Counted from the first letter of the stretch, positions 34,275-43,880 are shown. The stretch: DNA of 54,660 bases from Bacteroidales bacterium UBA4814 (GCA_002402465.1 DHFW01000001.1:1-54660); one strand, 5' to 3'. The notes: generated from the sequence alone by a model not told the origin. Translations and numbers: made by a program.

Positions 34275-34371
34275 GCAGCAATATCAGGAAACATCAGAAG
34301 TTTCCCAAAATTAAGAAAATATGAGAAGAACCATGTAAAAGTTACAAAAAACGCTGAGGAATATGGCTTTT

Positions 34372-35157
34372 CTATTCGAAAAGGAAGGAAACCATGATCA
34401 CCTTGGAGTTCAGGCGATCGATGGAATTGTTGAAAATTGGGCTTGTGGTCTCGCCGGGCATAAAAAGATTGCGCATTCCAAATGAGGCCTTAACTTCCGT
34501 TGAAAATTTAAAGAACTGGAAATAATAATCGAAGCCCAAGCCCAGCTCATAATGAAAATCATTTTTGGCAGTTCTGGAGTAAATTATACCTCCTTCATCA
34601 CTCCCATCCTTGTTTTGATTGGATGATAAGTCGGTGCTGAATTTAACGCCACCCAGCATATAGGCCCTGGCATTGCTGATACGCACCGACTTGTATTTAA
34701 TGTGTAAGGGGAAGTCGATGGTGGTTGCCTCAAAGAGTTGACGAACAATCCCGGGTTCGTTATTCGTGGTTGAATTCTGCCGCTGGTATTCGTATGCAAT
34801 GCCCCGGTCGCCAAAGGCCAGGGTTGGAACAAAACGAAGATCAAATACGGGCGAAATTTTTAGGTTGGATACAATGCCAATGTGAAAACCCAATTCTGAT
34901 TCTGGCTGTATGGTATATAACGGGCCGAAATCGGCGTAATCAGTTGTACTCTCGTTGAGTTCATAAAGTGACTCCACGGGCTTCAAAGAAAAGTTCATTT
35001 TATTAAACCCCAGGGAAAAGCCAAAATGATAAGGCTTATGGTCGTAATGGCTTAGGTTTTCCTGGTTAAAGGCTTTTCTTTGCGCCATCAGGCTTTCGGT
35101 GCTTCCTGAAAACAAGGCAAGAAGAAGTGCTGCTGCAATGATATTCCTGTATTTCAC
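34372..35157 (-). CDS. porT: Type IX secretion protein PorT
   Basis: 261 residues starting with GTG at 35157. A signal peptide (IIAAALLLALFSGSTESLMAQ) precedes an outer-membrane beta-barrel of about eight strands. Family features include YDHKPYHFGFSLGFNKMNFSLK just after the signal and a final strand ending VIMVSFLFE. PorT/SprT is required for T9SS secretion in Porphyromonas and Flavobacterium. It fits the T9SS cargo and components elsewhere in the window. It stands downstream of pdxH on the same strand. Confidence 0.85.
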   Translation of the reverse strand: MKYRNIIAAALLLALFSGSTESLMAQRKAFNQENLSHYDHKPYHFGFSLGFNKMNFSLKPVESLYELNESTTDYADFGPLYTIQPESELGFHIGIVSNLKISPVFDLRFVPTLAFGDRGIAYEYQRQNSTTNNEPGIVRQLFEATTIDFPLHIKYKSVRISNARAYMLGGVKFSTDLSSNQNKDGSDEGGIIYSRTAKNDFHYELGLGFDYYFQFFKFSTEVKASFGMRNLFMPGETTSPIFNNSIDRLNSKVIMVSFLFE

Positions 35158-35215
35158 GCCTGAATTAATAGATGATGGTTAAGAATGAAACGCCAATTGC
35201 TTGCATATATTGTTA

Positions 35216-35860
35216 CTAAGGCGCCAGTCTTTTAATGGTCCAGCCCACGCTGTTTCTTTCGTACACCAGGCGGTCGTGCAGCCTGCTCTGTCTGCCTTGC
35301 CAGAACTCCATTCTTTCAGGAATGAGGCGGTATCCGCCCCAGTTTCTTGGCCGGGGCACCTCCTTGTGGGCAAATTCTTTTTCCAGGGCCTTATAGCGCT
35401 GTTCCAGGAAGCTGCGATCAGGGATGACACAGCTCTGCGGGGAAACATGGGCGCCGATCTGACTCGATTTGGGCCGAAGCGAAAAGTAGTCATCCGATTC
35501 TTGCTGCGAAACCTTTTCCACGTATCCTTCCACACGCACCTGCCGTTGCAGGTCGAGCCACAAAAACACCATGCTGGCGTAAGGATTGGCCTGCAGTTGC
35601 TGCCCTTTATGGCTATCGTAATTGGTGTAGAAAACAAAACCTGACTCATCCAAGGCTTTCAGCAAAACTACCCTGGCATGGGGTTTTCCCTGTTGGTCAA
35701 CCGTTGAAAGGATCATGGCATTGGGCTCCAGAAGGTTGCTTTCAATGGCCTGATCGAACCAAAGGCCAAACTGGCTGAAGGGGTGAGGGTGAGCCACCTC
35801 TTCATCGAAAGTGGCCGCAGCATATTCCTGCCTGAGGTTCGCCAGGTTTTTCTTTATCAT
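35216..35860 (-). CDS. pdxH: Pyridoxamine 5'-phosphate oxidase
   Basis: 214 residues from ATG 35860; the TTG extension to 35881 overlaps the upstream gene. FMN-binding and substrate motifs are clear: KPHARVVLLK, NYDSHKGQQLQANPYASMVF, and near the C-terminus WGGYRLIPERMEFWQG with RLHDR. It oxidises pyridoxine- or pyridoxamine-5'-phosphate to pyridoxal phosphate in the cytosol. The start lies 10 bp after the rfaE1 stop, so it is co-transcribed with it. Length is normal for the family. Confidence 0.95.
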   Translation of the reverse strand: MIKKNLANLRQEYAAATFDEEVAHPHPFSQFGLWFDQAIESNLLEPNAMILSTVDQQGKPHARVVLLKALDESGFVFYTNYDSHKGQQLQANPYASMVFLWLDLQRQVRVEGYVEKVSQQESDDYFSLRPKSSQIGAHVSPQSCVIPDRSFLEQRYKALEKEFAHKEVPRPRNWGGYRLIPERMEFWQGRQSRLHDRLVYERNSVGWTIKRLAP

Positions 35861-35870
35861 GTTAAAATAC

Positions 35871-36887
35871 TTATTGCCCAAGAATTTGTAATGCTTCCTG
35901 CCTGAGCAGTTCTTTGTTTATGGGAACCACTCCCACCTGCTCGCAAACCAGTCCTCCGCCTAGGTTGGCCAGTTGTGCAATAAATGGTGCTTCGGCGCCT
36001 GCGGCCATACAAAGTGCTGCAATGCTTATTACGGTGTCGCCTGCACCCGACACATCTGAAATTTGCCGCAGGTGCGCTGCAAAATGACCTGATTCTGTTT
36101 GTCCATCCGGCCGGAGTTTTCTGAAATAAATGCCTTTATCGGACAAGGTGGTGAGTACCATTCCGGCGCCGAGTTTTTGCTGAAGTAAAGCCACCGCTTG
36201 CGAAACCTCCTCCATGGTCTGGGTTTCCCCGTCAAGCTTCAGGCCCTCGCGCAACTCTTTCATGTTGGGTTTGAAAAGGTCTACCCCGTGGTAGTGCAAA
36301 AAGTTCTTCTTTTTGGGATCGACCACAACCGGAATGCCTTTTGTGCGTGCCATATCCACCACCCATTTGATCAGTTCAGGGGTAATCACACCTTTGTTGT
36401 AATCTTCAAAAATGATCACATCGGCAAGGCCTTTTTCGATCATTTGGCTGATGCGGCCAAACAATGCCAGGGTTTCCGACTCAACCAGATCGTGTTCATT
36501 TTCTTCGTCAACCCTGAGCAATTGCGCGTTGTTGCCAATAATGCGAAACTTAACGGTGGTAATTCTGTCAGGACTGCTGATGATTCCTTCTGCGGGCATG
36601 CCGCGCTCCTGCAAAAGGCTGAGAAATTGCTTGCTCTTTTCATCTTGCCCGATTACTGAGCATAAATATGGCGTAGCTCCCAGGCTCTGAATGTTGAGGG
36701 CCACGTTGGCAGCTCCCCCCAGGCGGCTGTCGCGCTTTTTGAGGGCAACTACTGGCACGGGGGCTTCGGGCGAAATGCGGTCGACCTCACCCCAAAGGTA
36801 AGCGTCGATCATTACATCGCCTATAATAAGCACCTTGCGCCTGGAGAAATTATCAAACAGGAGTTCAATATACTTTTCGTCAAACAT
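35871..36887 (-). CDS. rfaE1: D-glycero-beta-D-manno-heptose-7-phosphate kinase
   Basis: 338 residues, a PfkB/ribokinase-fold sugar kinase. GDVMIDAYLWGEVDRISPEAPVPV at the N-terminus is typical of RfaE/HldE domain I. RLGGAANVALNIQSLG and the anion-hole/ATP motif DVSGAGDT complete the assignment. It phosphorylates heptose-7-phosphate at C1 for ADP-heptose and lipopolysaccharide core synthesis. The nucleotidyltransferase half of HldE is absent, as in organisms with separate rfaE1 and rfaE2. Followed by pdxH. Confidence 0.92.
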   Translation of the reverse strand: MFDEKYIELLFDNFSRRKVLIIGDVMIDAYLWGEVDRISPEAPVPVVALKKRDSRLGGAANVALNIQSLGATPYLCSVIGQDEKSKQFLSLLQERGMPAEGIISSPDRITTVKFRIIGNNAQLLRVDEENEHDLVESETLALFGRISQMIEKGLADVIIFEDYNKGVITPELIKWVVDMARTKGIPVVVDPKKKNFLHYHGVDLFKPNMKELREGLKLDGETQTMEEVSQAVALLQQKLGAGMVLTTLSDKGIYFRKLRPDGQTESGHFAAHLRQISDVSGAGDTVISIAALCMAAGAEAPFIAQLANLGGGLVCEQVGVVPINKELLRQEALQILGQ

Positions 36888-36917
36888 ACTGACAGGTTAA
36901 GGAAAAATCTGCTTCGG

Positions 36918-38111
36918 CTACTTCAGTTCTGCCAAGGCTTTTTTCATGCGGGCAACCGCTTCAACAAGCAAATCGTTGGAGGTGGCATAGGAGAACCTGA
37001 TACATTCTGGATCGCCAAAAGCATCGCCGGGAACCAGCGCTACCTGTGCCTTGTTGAGCAAGTACATGCAAAGGTCGGGCGCATCTTTTACCACGGTTTC
37101 TCCGTCAGTTTTTCCAAAATAGGCCTTCACGTTGGGGAACACATAAAAAGCACCTTCCGGTGTATTGGTGATCATGCCGGGAATGTCTTTCATCAGTTCG
37201 AGCACCAGGTCGCGGCGCTCGCGAAACTTTTCGAGCATCAAGTAGGTGTTGGCCGGGTCGGCTTCCATGGCGGCAATGGTGGCCCGCTGGGCAATGGAAT
37301 TGGTGCCCGAGGTGAACTGCCCCTGAAGCTTGGTGCATGCCTTGGCAATGTCGATATGGGCGGCCAGGTAGCCCACGCGCCAGCCCGTCATGGCAAATCC
37401 CTTTGAAACGCCATTGATGATAATAACCCGCTCGCGCACCGATTCGAACTGAGCTATGCTTTCGTGCTTACCCGAAAAGTTGATGTGCTCGTAAATTTCA
37501 TCCGAAAGGATATACACTTGGGGGTGTCTTTCAAATACTTCAGCCAGGGCTTTTAGCTCCTGCCGAGTATAAACCGAACCCGTGGGGTTGCAAGGGCTCG
37601 AAAACATAAACATGCGGGTTTTGGGCGTAATGGCCGCTTCGAGCTGTTCGGGTGTTACCTTAAAATCGCTTTCGATACCCGCCTTCACATACACGGCTTC
37701 ACCCTCGGCAAGTTTCACCATGTCGCGATAACTTACCCAATAGGGTGCTGCCACGATCACTTCCTCACCGGGGTTGACCAGGCATAGCAGGGCGTTGATC
37801 AGGGCCTGCTTGGCACCTGTGGTTACCACAATCTGATCGGGAACAAATTCCAGTTGGTTATCTCTTTTGAGTTTGTTGCAAATGGCCTGGCGCAGTTCCA
37901 CGTAACCATTCACAGGGGTGTAGAACGAGTAGTTCTCATCAATGGCCCTTTTTGCAGCCTCTTTCACATAATCAGGCGTGAAAAAGTCGGGCTCGCCCAG
38001 GCTCAGGTTAATAACATCAAAGCCCTGGGCTTTCAGTTCGCGGCTTTTGCGGGCCATGGCCAGGGTTTCCGACTCAGAAAGTTGCGTAATGCGATGTGAT
38101 AAAGCTATCAT
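36918..38111 (-). CDS. aspC: Aspartate aminotransferase (class I PLP enzyme)
   Basis: 397 residues, fold type I. The PLP lysine lies in INGVSKGFAMTGWRVGY; SPCNPTGSVY and DEIYEH contact the cofactor; RFSYATS near the C-terminus carries the carboxylate-binding Arg. The N-terminal LSLGEPDF and FYTPVNGYVELR fit the thermophilic/type Ib AspAT subgroup, so aspartate/2-oxoglutarate is the likely pair, though prephenate activity is known in this subgroup. It is 30 bp upstream of rfaE1 on the same strand. Confidence 0.92.
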   Translation of the reverse strand: MIALSHRITQLSESETLAMARKSRELKAQGFDVINLSLGEPDFFTPDYVKEAAKRAIDENYSFYTPVNGYVELRQAICNKLKRDNQLEFVPDQIVVTTGAKQALINALLCLVNPGEEVIVAAPYWVSYRDMVKLAEGEAVYVKAGIESDFKVTPEQLEAAITPKTRMFMFSSPCNPTGSVYTRQELKALAEVFERHPQVYILSDEIYEHINFSGKHESIAQFESVRERVIIINGVSKGFAMTGWRVGYLAAHIDIAKACTKLQGQFTSGTNSIAQRATIAAMEADPANTYLMLEKFRERRDLVLELMKDIPGMITNTPEGAFYVFPNVKAYFGKTDGETVVKDAPDLCMYLLNKAQVALVPGDAFGDPECIRFSYATSNDLLVEAVARMKKALAELK

Positions 38112-38280
38112 AACAAACGAATAATAAGGTGAGATAAATGGATTAATGTTTTGATTACAGGTATTTTAAATGCTGGTAAAGCGGCAAATTTAGCAAATAA
38201 ACCACTCAGCCCGAAATTACTCGTGCAATTTTCTGTATTTGGTATCTGTTAGTCTTTCTAATCTAAATGCAAAAAGCCAT

Positions 38281-38288
38281 TATCTTTG
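38281..38288 (+). promoter_or_regulatory. -7 element upstream of the 38308 gene
   Basis: TATCTTTG matches TAnnTTTG exactly, 19 bp before the ATG at 38308. The leader would be about a dozen bases long. Confidence 0.5.
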
Positions 38289-38307
38289 TGGCTTAAACAA
38301 CGAGAAA

Positions 38308-38823
38308 ATGACCGAAATTGCAAATGTGCTCAGGTCTACCATCCCGGCTGTAGTAGTGTTTATTACCGCATATTTTTTGCTGAAGGAATTTTTTCTTCAG
38401 GAAAGCAAAAAGCGCGAGCTCGATGTAAAACTGGAAAAGGTGCGCATCACTATGCCCTTGCGCTTGCAGGCTTACGAAAGAATCATTCTTTTGCTTGAGC
38501 GCATTTCGCCGGCCAACCTGGTTATGCGCGTGCATCAGCAGGGGATGTCGTCGGCCGAGTTCCAGAAAGTGCTGGTACAGACCATCCGCGATGAGTATAC
38601 GCATAACCTTTCGCAGCAACTGTATGTTTCATCCAAAGCCTGGGACCTGGTAAAAACCGCCCGCGAAGAAATGATCAGGCAGATCAACACTTCTGCTGCC
38701 CAACTGGGCGAAGAGGCCACCTCCATCGACCTGAGCAACAAGTTGCTCGAAATGAGTATGGAGAAAATGGCCACCAGGAAAGCCATCGACTTCCTGAAAG
38801 AAGAGGCAAGGCAGAATTTTTGA
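38308..38823 (+). CDS. Membrane-anchored conserved protein
   Basis: 171 residues from ATG 38308; upstream in-frame codons cover the promoter. One N-terminal membrane helix (IPAVVVFITAYFLLKEFFL) is followed by a charged, mostly helical body (MPLRLQAYERIILLLERISPANLVMR, then FQKVLVQTIRDEYTHNLSQQLYVS). It resembles Bacteroidota conserved hypotheticals of the same length. No enzymatic motif. It is translationally coupled with the ThiS-like gene that begins 8 bp later. Confidence 0.75.
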   Translation: MTEIANVLRSTIPAVVVFITAYFLLKEFFLQESKKRELDVKLEKVRITMPLRLQAYERIILLLERISPANLVMRVHQQGMSSAEFQKVLVQTIRDEYTHNLSQQLYVSSKAWDLVKTAREEMIRQINTSAAQLGEEATSIDLSNKLLEMSMEKMATRKAIDFLKEEARQNF

Positions 38824-38831
38824 AAAAGATT

Positions 38832-39038
38832 ATGAAAATAACTTTAAACAACCGTCCGGAGGAGTTGCCGGGTTATTCAGAACTTACGGTTAACGAACTG
38901 CTGAAGGTAAAGAACTTCACCTTTAAGTTTCTGGCCGTGCGCATCAACGGGCAGCCTGTTAAAACTGCCCAGTATGATGAGGCAGTGATTAAAGAAGGCG
39001 ACAAGGTGGTGGTGATGCACCTGATAAGCGGTGGCTGA
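38832..39038 (+). CDS. thiS: ThiS-like sulfur carrier protein
   Basis: 68 residues from ATG 38832. A ubiquitin-like beta-grasp: MKITLNNRPEELPGYSELTVNELL, then VRINGQPVKTAQYDEAVIKEGDKVVVMHLISGG. The C-terminal Gly-Gly is the site that becomes a thiocarboxylate. ThiS donates sulfur in thiazole synthesis, and other small carriers of this fold serve molybdopterin or tungsten cofactor or cysteine pathways. No thi genes are nearby, so the pathway is open. Its stop is next to the convergent T9SS plug gene. Confidence 0.8.
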   Translation: MKITLNNRPEELPGYSELTVNELLKVKNFTFKFLAVRINGQPVKTAQYDEAVIKEGDKVVVMHLISGG

Positions 39039-39039
39039 T

Positions 39040-40443
39040 TTACCTTACCGAAGAGTTCAAATGCCTGATGGCGATCAGCCGGTCGTAAAGGGTGCCGGGC
39101 TGACGGTGATATACAAATATTGAATATTCGTTTTCCGTTTCGGAGTAGCTCCCCTCAATATCGGCCACCCTGGCCATTGTAGCACCGTTTTCTCGCACCG
39201 CATACTGATAGTTATAATAGCCCTGCTTCAGCAACAGGCTTGTTTCGTAACGACGCAAGCGGTAATTATAAATCATTTCGTTTTCGCGGGTCAGTATCCA
39301 ATCCGTCAGCCCGCCCATAATATGCACGGTGGCATTGTCAACCGGAGCAGCCATGGGCAAAGTGAAGTACACCCAGGCGTAGTCGCTCTCGAGCATGTCG
39401 TCGCGGGCATCTTCAGTCTTTATGTTAAAACGGCCGTTGATATCGTTGTCGCTGGTGTAGCGGCGGGTTGCCCTCACCGGGTCGGGAAGCAGAAATACCT
39501 CCCAGTGCCGCGCAGAAACCGAAATATCGGCCAGACGTTCTGATAAAAATCGAAGACTTCGTGTATCGAAACGCCTGAACTCGTTGCCCCCTTCAAAAAG
39601 CAATTCGAGCTCATGATCGTAAACCAGGCGATTGCCCTGAATCATACGGGGCTGTATGCCAACGATGGCATTATCCCAACGACCGTTCTGGGTTATGACC
39701 AGTTTCATGTCCTGGTTGGGATTTGAAATATAATAGTTGAGGGTATTGATGGAAAAGTCAAGCTGCTGATGGGTGTCGCGATACATCACCAGGTTGGCCT
39801 GCCGGGCATGGCCTTCAATACTTACCTGTTGCTCAAAAATCATAAAACGTCGCGTAAAAACCACATCCTCAGGGTTGCCGTTAAGATATACCTTTAAAAT
39901 ATAGTTTCCTGAGAGGCGGGGCCGCAAATTGTAGGAAGGCAATTCAATATAATATTGAGTGTAAGGAACCACTGTGTTTATTGACCGGGAGTAATCGCGA
40001 ATCATGTCCTCATAAAAGCCATCAATATATTCAAATTCTTGCAAAGGGGTGGGTTTCCAGTAGGCATCGCAGTGAATAATGGTGTAATAATAGTTTTTAT
40101 AATCGGCATCCAGATCATCGAAACGCAACATCAGTTTTTCGTCGGAGTTAAAACGAATGTGAGGCGGAGCCATGTCCCAGCCTTTTCTGTAAAATAAAAT
40201 AGTTTGAATGTTGTTTGAATAAATATAATCGCCGTAAAGAAAAAAATCTTTAATATCTTTATTCTGGTTTTGCGAAACAGGAGCCTCATTTGCTTCCAAA
40301 TTGAATGTTCTTAGGGGGTTTGCGCGTTTGCTGGCTGGAAAAACGAAGGTTTGCCCTGACAAAAAAAGCACCAAAAACGATGCAATAAAGTATTTGCTTA
40401 CCTGATTATTTTGGGTGTTTACGGAAAAATTTGACGCGAACAT
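39040..40443 (-). CDS. Type IX secretion system plug protein (DUF5103)
   Basis: 467 residues with an N-terminal hydrophobic export segment (KYFIASFLVLFLSGQTFVF). The body holds several beta-sandwich segments: IQTILFYRKGWDMAPPHIRFNSDEKLMLRFDDLD, YYYTIIHCDAYWKPTPLQEFEYIDGF, and a late DYAWVYFTLPMA...YQYAVRENG. This order is that of the family once called DUF5103, now T9SS plug protein, which closes the SprA translocon in Flavobacterium. The 150-bp divergent region to nqrA contains the nqr promoter. Confidence 0.85.
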   Translation of the reverse strand: MFASNFSVNTQNNQVSKYFIASFLVLFLSGQTFVFPASKRANPLRTFNLEANEAPVSQNQNKDIKDFFLYGDYIYSNNIQTILFYRKGWDMAPPHIRFNSDEKLMLRFDDLDADYKNYYYTIIHCDAYWKPTPLQEFEYIDGFYEDMIRDYSRSINTVVPYTQYYIELPSYNLRPRLSGNYILKVYLNGNPEDVVFTRRFMIFEQQVSIEGHARQANLVMYRDTHQQLDFSINTLNYYISNPNQDMKLVITQNGRWDNAIVGIQPRMIQGNRLVYDHELELLFEGGNEFRRFDTRSLRFLSERLADISVSARHWEVFLLPDPVRATRRYTSDNDINGRFNIKTEDARDDMLESDYAWVYFTLPMAAPVDNATVHIMGGLTDWILTRENEMIYNYRLRRYETSLLLKQGYYNYQYAVRENGATMARVADIEGSYSETENEYSIFVYHRQPGTLYDRLIAIRHLNSSVR

Positions 40444-40527
40444 ATAAAAGATTTTAGATATTTCCTTAAGTTGAAAAAGCTTTCCTTAAAACAAAGCTAA
40501 TTAAAAACCAATAAAAGGGCAAAAACG

Positions 40528-40558
40528 TTTCAGATAATTGAAAATATGAATAATTTTG
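40528..40558 (+). promoter_or_regulatory. Promoter of the nqr operon
   Basis: TAATTTTG (40551-40558) is an exact -7 box, with TTT at 40528-40530 twenty bases before it as a partial -33 element. It lies 35 bp before the nqrA ATG. Confidence 0.5.
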
Positions 40559-40593
40559 CCCTCTGAGTCTTAACAACAAATATAAGTCCAAAG

Positions 40594-41955
40594 ATGCCAA
40601 AAACGATCAAGATCAGAAAAGGGCTGAACATTCCTTTGCTGGGAAGTGCAGAAAGAATTCTTCAAACGGCTCCATCAGCGGATGTTTATGCAATCAAGCC
40701 TCCCGATTTTCATGGGCTTACGCCAAAAATGCTTGTTAAGGAAGGCGACCCGGTAAAGGCGGGCACTCCATTGTTTTATGACAAGTATAACGAAAAGATT
40801 CTTTTTACCTCGCCTGTGAGCGGTACTTTTCAGGAGGTGGTAAGGGGCGAAAAGCGCCGCATTATGGAGGTGCTGGTAAAGCCCGATGGCAAGGAAGACT
40901 ATATCGATTTTGGAGCAGCCAGCGTGGCCAGCCTCAGCCGCGAGCAAATTATCGAGCGGCTGCTGCTTAGCGGTTCCTGGCCTTTTATTCGTCAGCGCCC
41001 ATATTCTGTTATAGCCAACCCGGACGACCATCCCGGCGCCATATTTGTTTCGGCTTTCAGCTCAGCTCCCCTGGCTCCTGATTACGACTTTTTGGTGAAT
41101 GGGCTAGAGGATTTGTTTCAGACCGGCCTGGACGCCATTGCCAAACTCACCGATGGAGACCTCCACCTGAGTGTCAACGCAAAAAATACCAAATCGGTCG
41201 CGTTTCTTCAGGCCAAAGGAGTGAAGCTGCATTACTTCGAAGGACCGCATCCGGCAGGCAATGTGGGTATTCAGATACATCACATTGCGCCGCTCAACAA
41301 GGGCGATGTGGTATGGTATCTCGATGTGCAGGACCTGATCATTATTGGGCGCCTTTTCGACAAAGGTGTTTTCGATGCCACCCGCATCGTGGCCCTCACG
41401 GGCCCGGAAGTACTCAGCCCCCGCTACTACAGGATCAAAACCGGAGCCCAGCTGCTTTCCATTACCGGCAATAACCTGCACCGCCAAAAAGAGATGAATT
41501 GCCGAATAATCAGTGGCGATGCCCTTACCGGTACCAAAGTGGAAGAAAAAGGTTATCTTGGTTTTTACGATAACCAGGTGACCGTAATCCCTGAAGGCAA
41601 TGAAAACGAATTTTTGGGCTGGCTGATTCCCAACCCAAACCGTTACAGCATGTCGCGTACCTGGCCTTCTTTCCTTATGCCCTGGAAAAAATACCGCCAC
41701 GACACCAACGTGCGCAGCGGGGAGCGCCCCTTTGTCATGACTGGCGTGTACGAAAAGGTGCTGCCAATGGACGTTATGCCCATGCAATTGCTAAAAGCCA
41801 TAATGATAAACGATATTGATAAAATGGAGCAGTTGGGCATTTACGAAGTGGCTCCCGAAGATTTCGCCCTGTGCGAATATGTTTGCCCCTCAAAAATCGA
41901 AATACAGGGCATTATCCGCGGTGGGCTCGATACCATTCGCAAGGAGTTTGCCTGA
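40594..41955 (+). CDS. nqrA: Na+-translocating NADH:quinone reductase subunit A
   Basis: 453 residues. IKIRKGLNIPLLGSAE at the N-terminus and later NVGIQIHHIAPLNKGDVVWYLDVQDL, GTKVEEKGYLGFYDNQVTVIPEG and CEYVCPSKIEIQGIIRGGLD are family blocks. NqrA is the cytosolic, quinone-associated subunit of the six-subunit sodium pump that couples NADH oxidation to Na+ export. First gene of the nqrABCDEF operon, 38 bp before nqrB. Confidence 0.97.
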   Translation: MPKTIKIRKGLNIPLLGSAERILQTAPSADVYAIKPPDFHGLTPKMLVKEGDPVKAGTPLFYDKYNEKILFTSPVSGTFQEVVRGEKRRIMEVLVKPDGKEDYIDFGAASVASLSREQIIERLLLSGSWPFIRQRPYSVIANPDDHPGAIFVSAFSSAPLAPDYDFLVNGLEDLFQTGLDAIAKLTDGDLHLSVNAKNTKSVAFLQAKGVKLHYFEGPHPAGNVGIQIHHIAPLNKGDVVWYLDVQDLIIIGRLFDKGVFDATRIVALTGPEVLSPRYYRIKTGAQLLSITGNNLHRQKEMNCRIISGDALTGTKVEEKGYLGFYDNQVTVIPEGNENEFLGWLIPNPNRYSMSRTWPSFLMPWKKYRHDTNVRSGERPFVMTGVYEKVLPMDVMPMQLLKAIMINDIDKMEQLGIYEVAPEDFALCEYVCPSKIEIQGIIRGGLDTIRKEFA

Positions 41956-41993
41956 TGCTGTAAATTTGATTAAAAACCCAAAAGCGATATACC

Positions 41994-43166
41994 TTGAAAG
42001 CTTTAATTGAATTTGTTGAAAAGAAGATTCAGCCCAACTTTGAGAAAGGGGGTAAGCTTCATAAATTCCACCGGAGTTTCGAAGCTTTTCAGACTTTTCT
42101 GTATGTGAAGGGCGATGTAACCAGAAAGGGAAGTCACATTCGCGATGCCATCGACATGAAACGCACTATGTTTCATGTGGTCATTGCCCTGGTGCCTGCG
42201 CTGCTTTTTGGTATGTGGAATGTTGGATTGCAGCATTACCGCGCTATTGGACTGGAAGTGACCTTTTTCGACCAGTTTTTGTTTGGTTTGATAAAGGTGC
42301 TTCCATTGGTTGTTGTCAGTTATGTGGTAGGCCTTGCGATAGAGTTTATTTTTGCAGAAATAAGAAACCACGAAGTAAACGAAGGCTTCCTGGTTTCGGG
42401 TATGCTCATTCCGCTTATCATACCGGTTACCACCCCTCTATGGATGGTAGCCCTGGCCACCATTTTTGCTGTTATTATTGGCAAGGAAGTTTTTGGCGGC
42501 ACCGGCATGAACATTCTTAACCCGGCCTTGCTGGCACGAGCGTTCCTGTTTTTTGCCTATCCTGCTTACCTCTCGGGCGAAGTATGGATTGAAACCAGCC
42601 TGCGCGAAGGGCAGCAACTGGTCGATGGTTTCTCTGGAGCTACGCCTCTGGCCATGCTTGCAGCCAATGAAACAGAGCAATTGCCTTCGATTATTGAAAT
42701 GTTTCTGGGAACCATTCCCGGGTCGGTGGGCGAAACCTCCACCTTGGCCATTCTTATTGGAGCTGTAATTCTGGTGGCTACCGGGGTGGGCAGTTTCCGG
42801 ATTATGGCATCAGTGGTGCTCGGCGGCCTGTTTATGGGCGGCATCCTCAATATTTTTGCGGTCAATGAGTTTATGGCTACCCCGGCTTATTATCACCTGG
42901 TAATCGGCGGCTTTGCATTTGGGGCCGTGTTTATGGCTACCGATCCGGTAACGGCCTCTCAAACTCCCACCGGCAAATACATTTACGGCGCCCTTATTGG
43001 CGTGGTTGCCGTGCTTATCAGGGTGGTTAACCCCGCCTATCCCGAAGGTATGATGCTGGCCATTCTGCTCATGAATGTTTTCGCCCCGCTTATCGACCAC
43101 TACGTGGTGGAAGCCAACATTAAACGGAGGTTGAAAAGGCTGAAAAAAGCCCCCGTAAAAGTTTAA
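41994..43166 (+). CDS. nqrB: Na+-NQR subunit B
   Basis: 390 residues, starting with TTG at 41994: the family N-terminus (MKALxxxxxxxxPNFEKGGK pattern) is encoded only from there, and the next ATG is ~54 codons later. About nine membrane helices. Thr217 in DGFSGATPLA is the site of covalent FMN attachment by ApbE. NqrB also holds riboflavin and lies on the sodium path. The TTG start may set its expression relative to the other subunits. Confidence 0.97.
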   Translation: MKALIEFVEKKIQPNFEKGGKLHKFHRSFEAFQTFLYVKGDVTRKGSHIRDAIDMKRTMFHVVIALVPALLFGMWNVGLQHYRAIGLEVTFFDQFLFGLIKVLPLVVVSYVVGLAIEFIFAEIRNHEVNEGFLVSGMLIPLIIPVTTPLWMVALATIFAVIIGKEVFGGTGMNILNPALLARAFLFFAYPAYLSGEVWIETSLREGQQLVDGFSGATPLAMLAANETEQLPSIIEMFLGTIPGSVGETSTLAILIGAVILVATGVGSFRIMASVVLGGLFMGGILNIFAVNEFMATPAYYHLVIGGFAFGAVFMATDPVTASQTPTGKYIYGALIGVVAVLIRVVNPAYPEGMMLAILLMNVFAPLIDHYVVEANIKRRLKRLKKAPVKV

Positions 43167-43191
43167 GCTTAAAACTGAAAAAACTGAAAAA

Positions 43192-43878
43192 ATGAGTAAC
43201 AGGTATATTTTTATTTACGCCTCCGTAATGGTCATTATCGTGGCCCTGGTGCTCTCTTCGGCAGCCATGATTCTGAGGCCGCTGCAAGAAAGGAACATGC
43301 GCATTGAAAAGATGCAGAATATCCTGGCATCAATCAATGTTACTGCCAGCAGGGGAGAGGCCGAGCAAAAGTTCAGCCAGTATATCGTCGAAACCAAGGT
43401 GATAAATACCAGGGGCGAAGAAATTCAGGGTGATGCCTTTGAAGTTGACCTTCAGGAAGAAAATCGCAAGGCTCCCGAAGACAGGATGCTTCCCCTGTTT
43501 GTTTCGGAAGTTGATGGCAACACCTATTACATTGTGCCTTTGCGCGGTACCGGGCTTTGGGGTGCCATATGGGGCTACCTAAGCCTCGACTCGGATCTGG
43601 CCACCATTGTGGGTGCCAATTTCGACCATGCCAGCGAAACACCCGGCCTGGGTGCCGAAATCTCCGAAAGTTTTTTCCAAGACCAGTTCAAGAATAAACG
43701 AATTTTTGATGAAGCCGGTAACTTTACTCCCGTGAGGGTGGTAAAAGGCGGTGCCCCCGCCGGCGACCCCCACAGTGTTGACGCCATCAGCGGCGGCACC
43801 ATCACCTCTAACGGTGTGTCGAACATGCTGCGCGAAGGGCTCGAAGTCTATGTTCCCTACTTTAAAAACCTGAAATAA
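43192..43878 (+). CDS. nqrC: Na+-NQR subunit C
   Basis: 228 residues with one N-terminal membrane helix (YIFIYASVMVIIVALVLSSAAM) and a periplasmic FMN-binding domain. Thr203 in DAISGGTITSNGVS is the covalent flavin site recognised by ApbE. GLWGAIWGYLSLD and ETPGLGAEISE are typical. It relays electrons between the NqrD/E iron centre and NqrB. 25 bp after nqrB and 2 bp before nqrD. Confidence 0.97.
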   Translation: MSNRYIFIYASVMVIIVALVLSSAAMILRPLQERNMRIEKMQNILASINVTASRGEAEQKFSQYIVETKVINTRGEEIQGDAFEVDLQEENRKAPEDRMLPLFVSEVDGNTYYIVPLRGTGLWGAIWGYLSLDSDLATIVGANFDHASETPGLGAEISESFFQDQFKNKRIFDEAGNFTPVRVVKGGAPAGDPHSVDAISGGTITSNGVSNMLREGLEVYVPYFKNLK

Positions 43879-43880
43879 TT

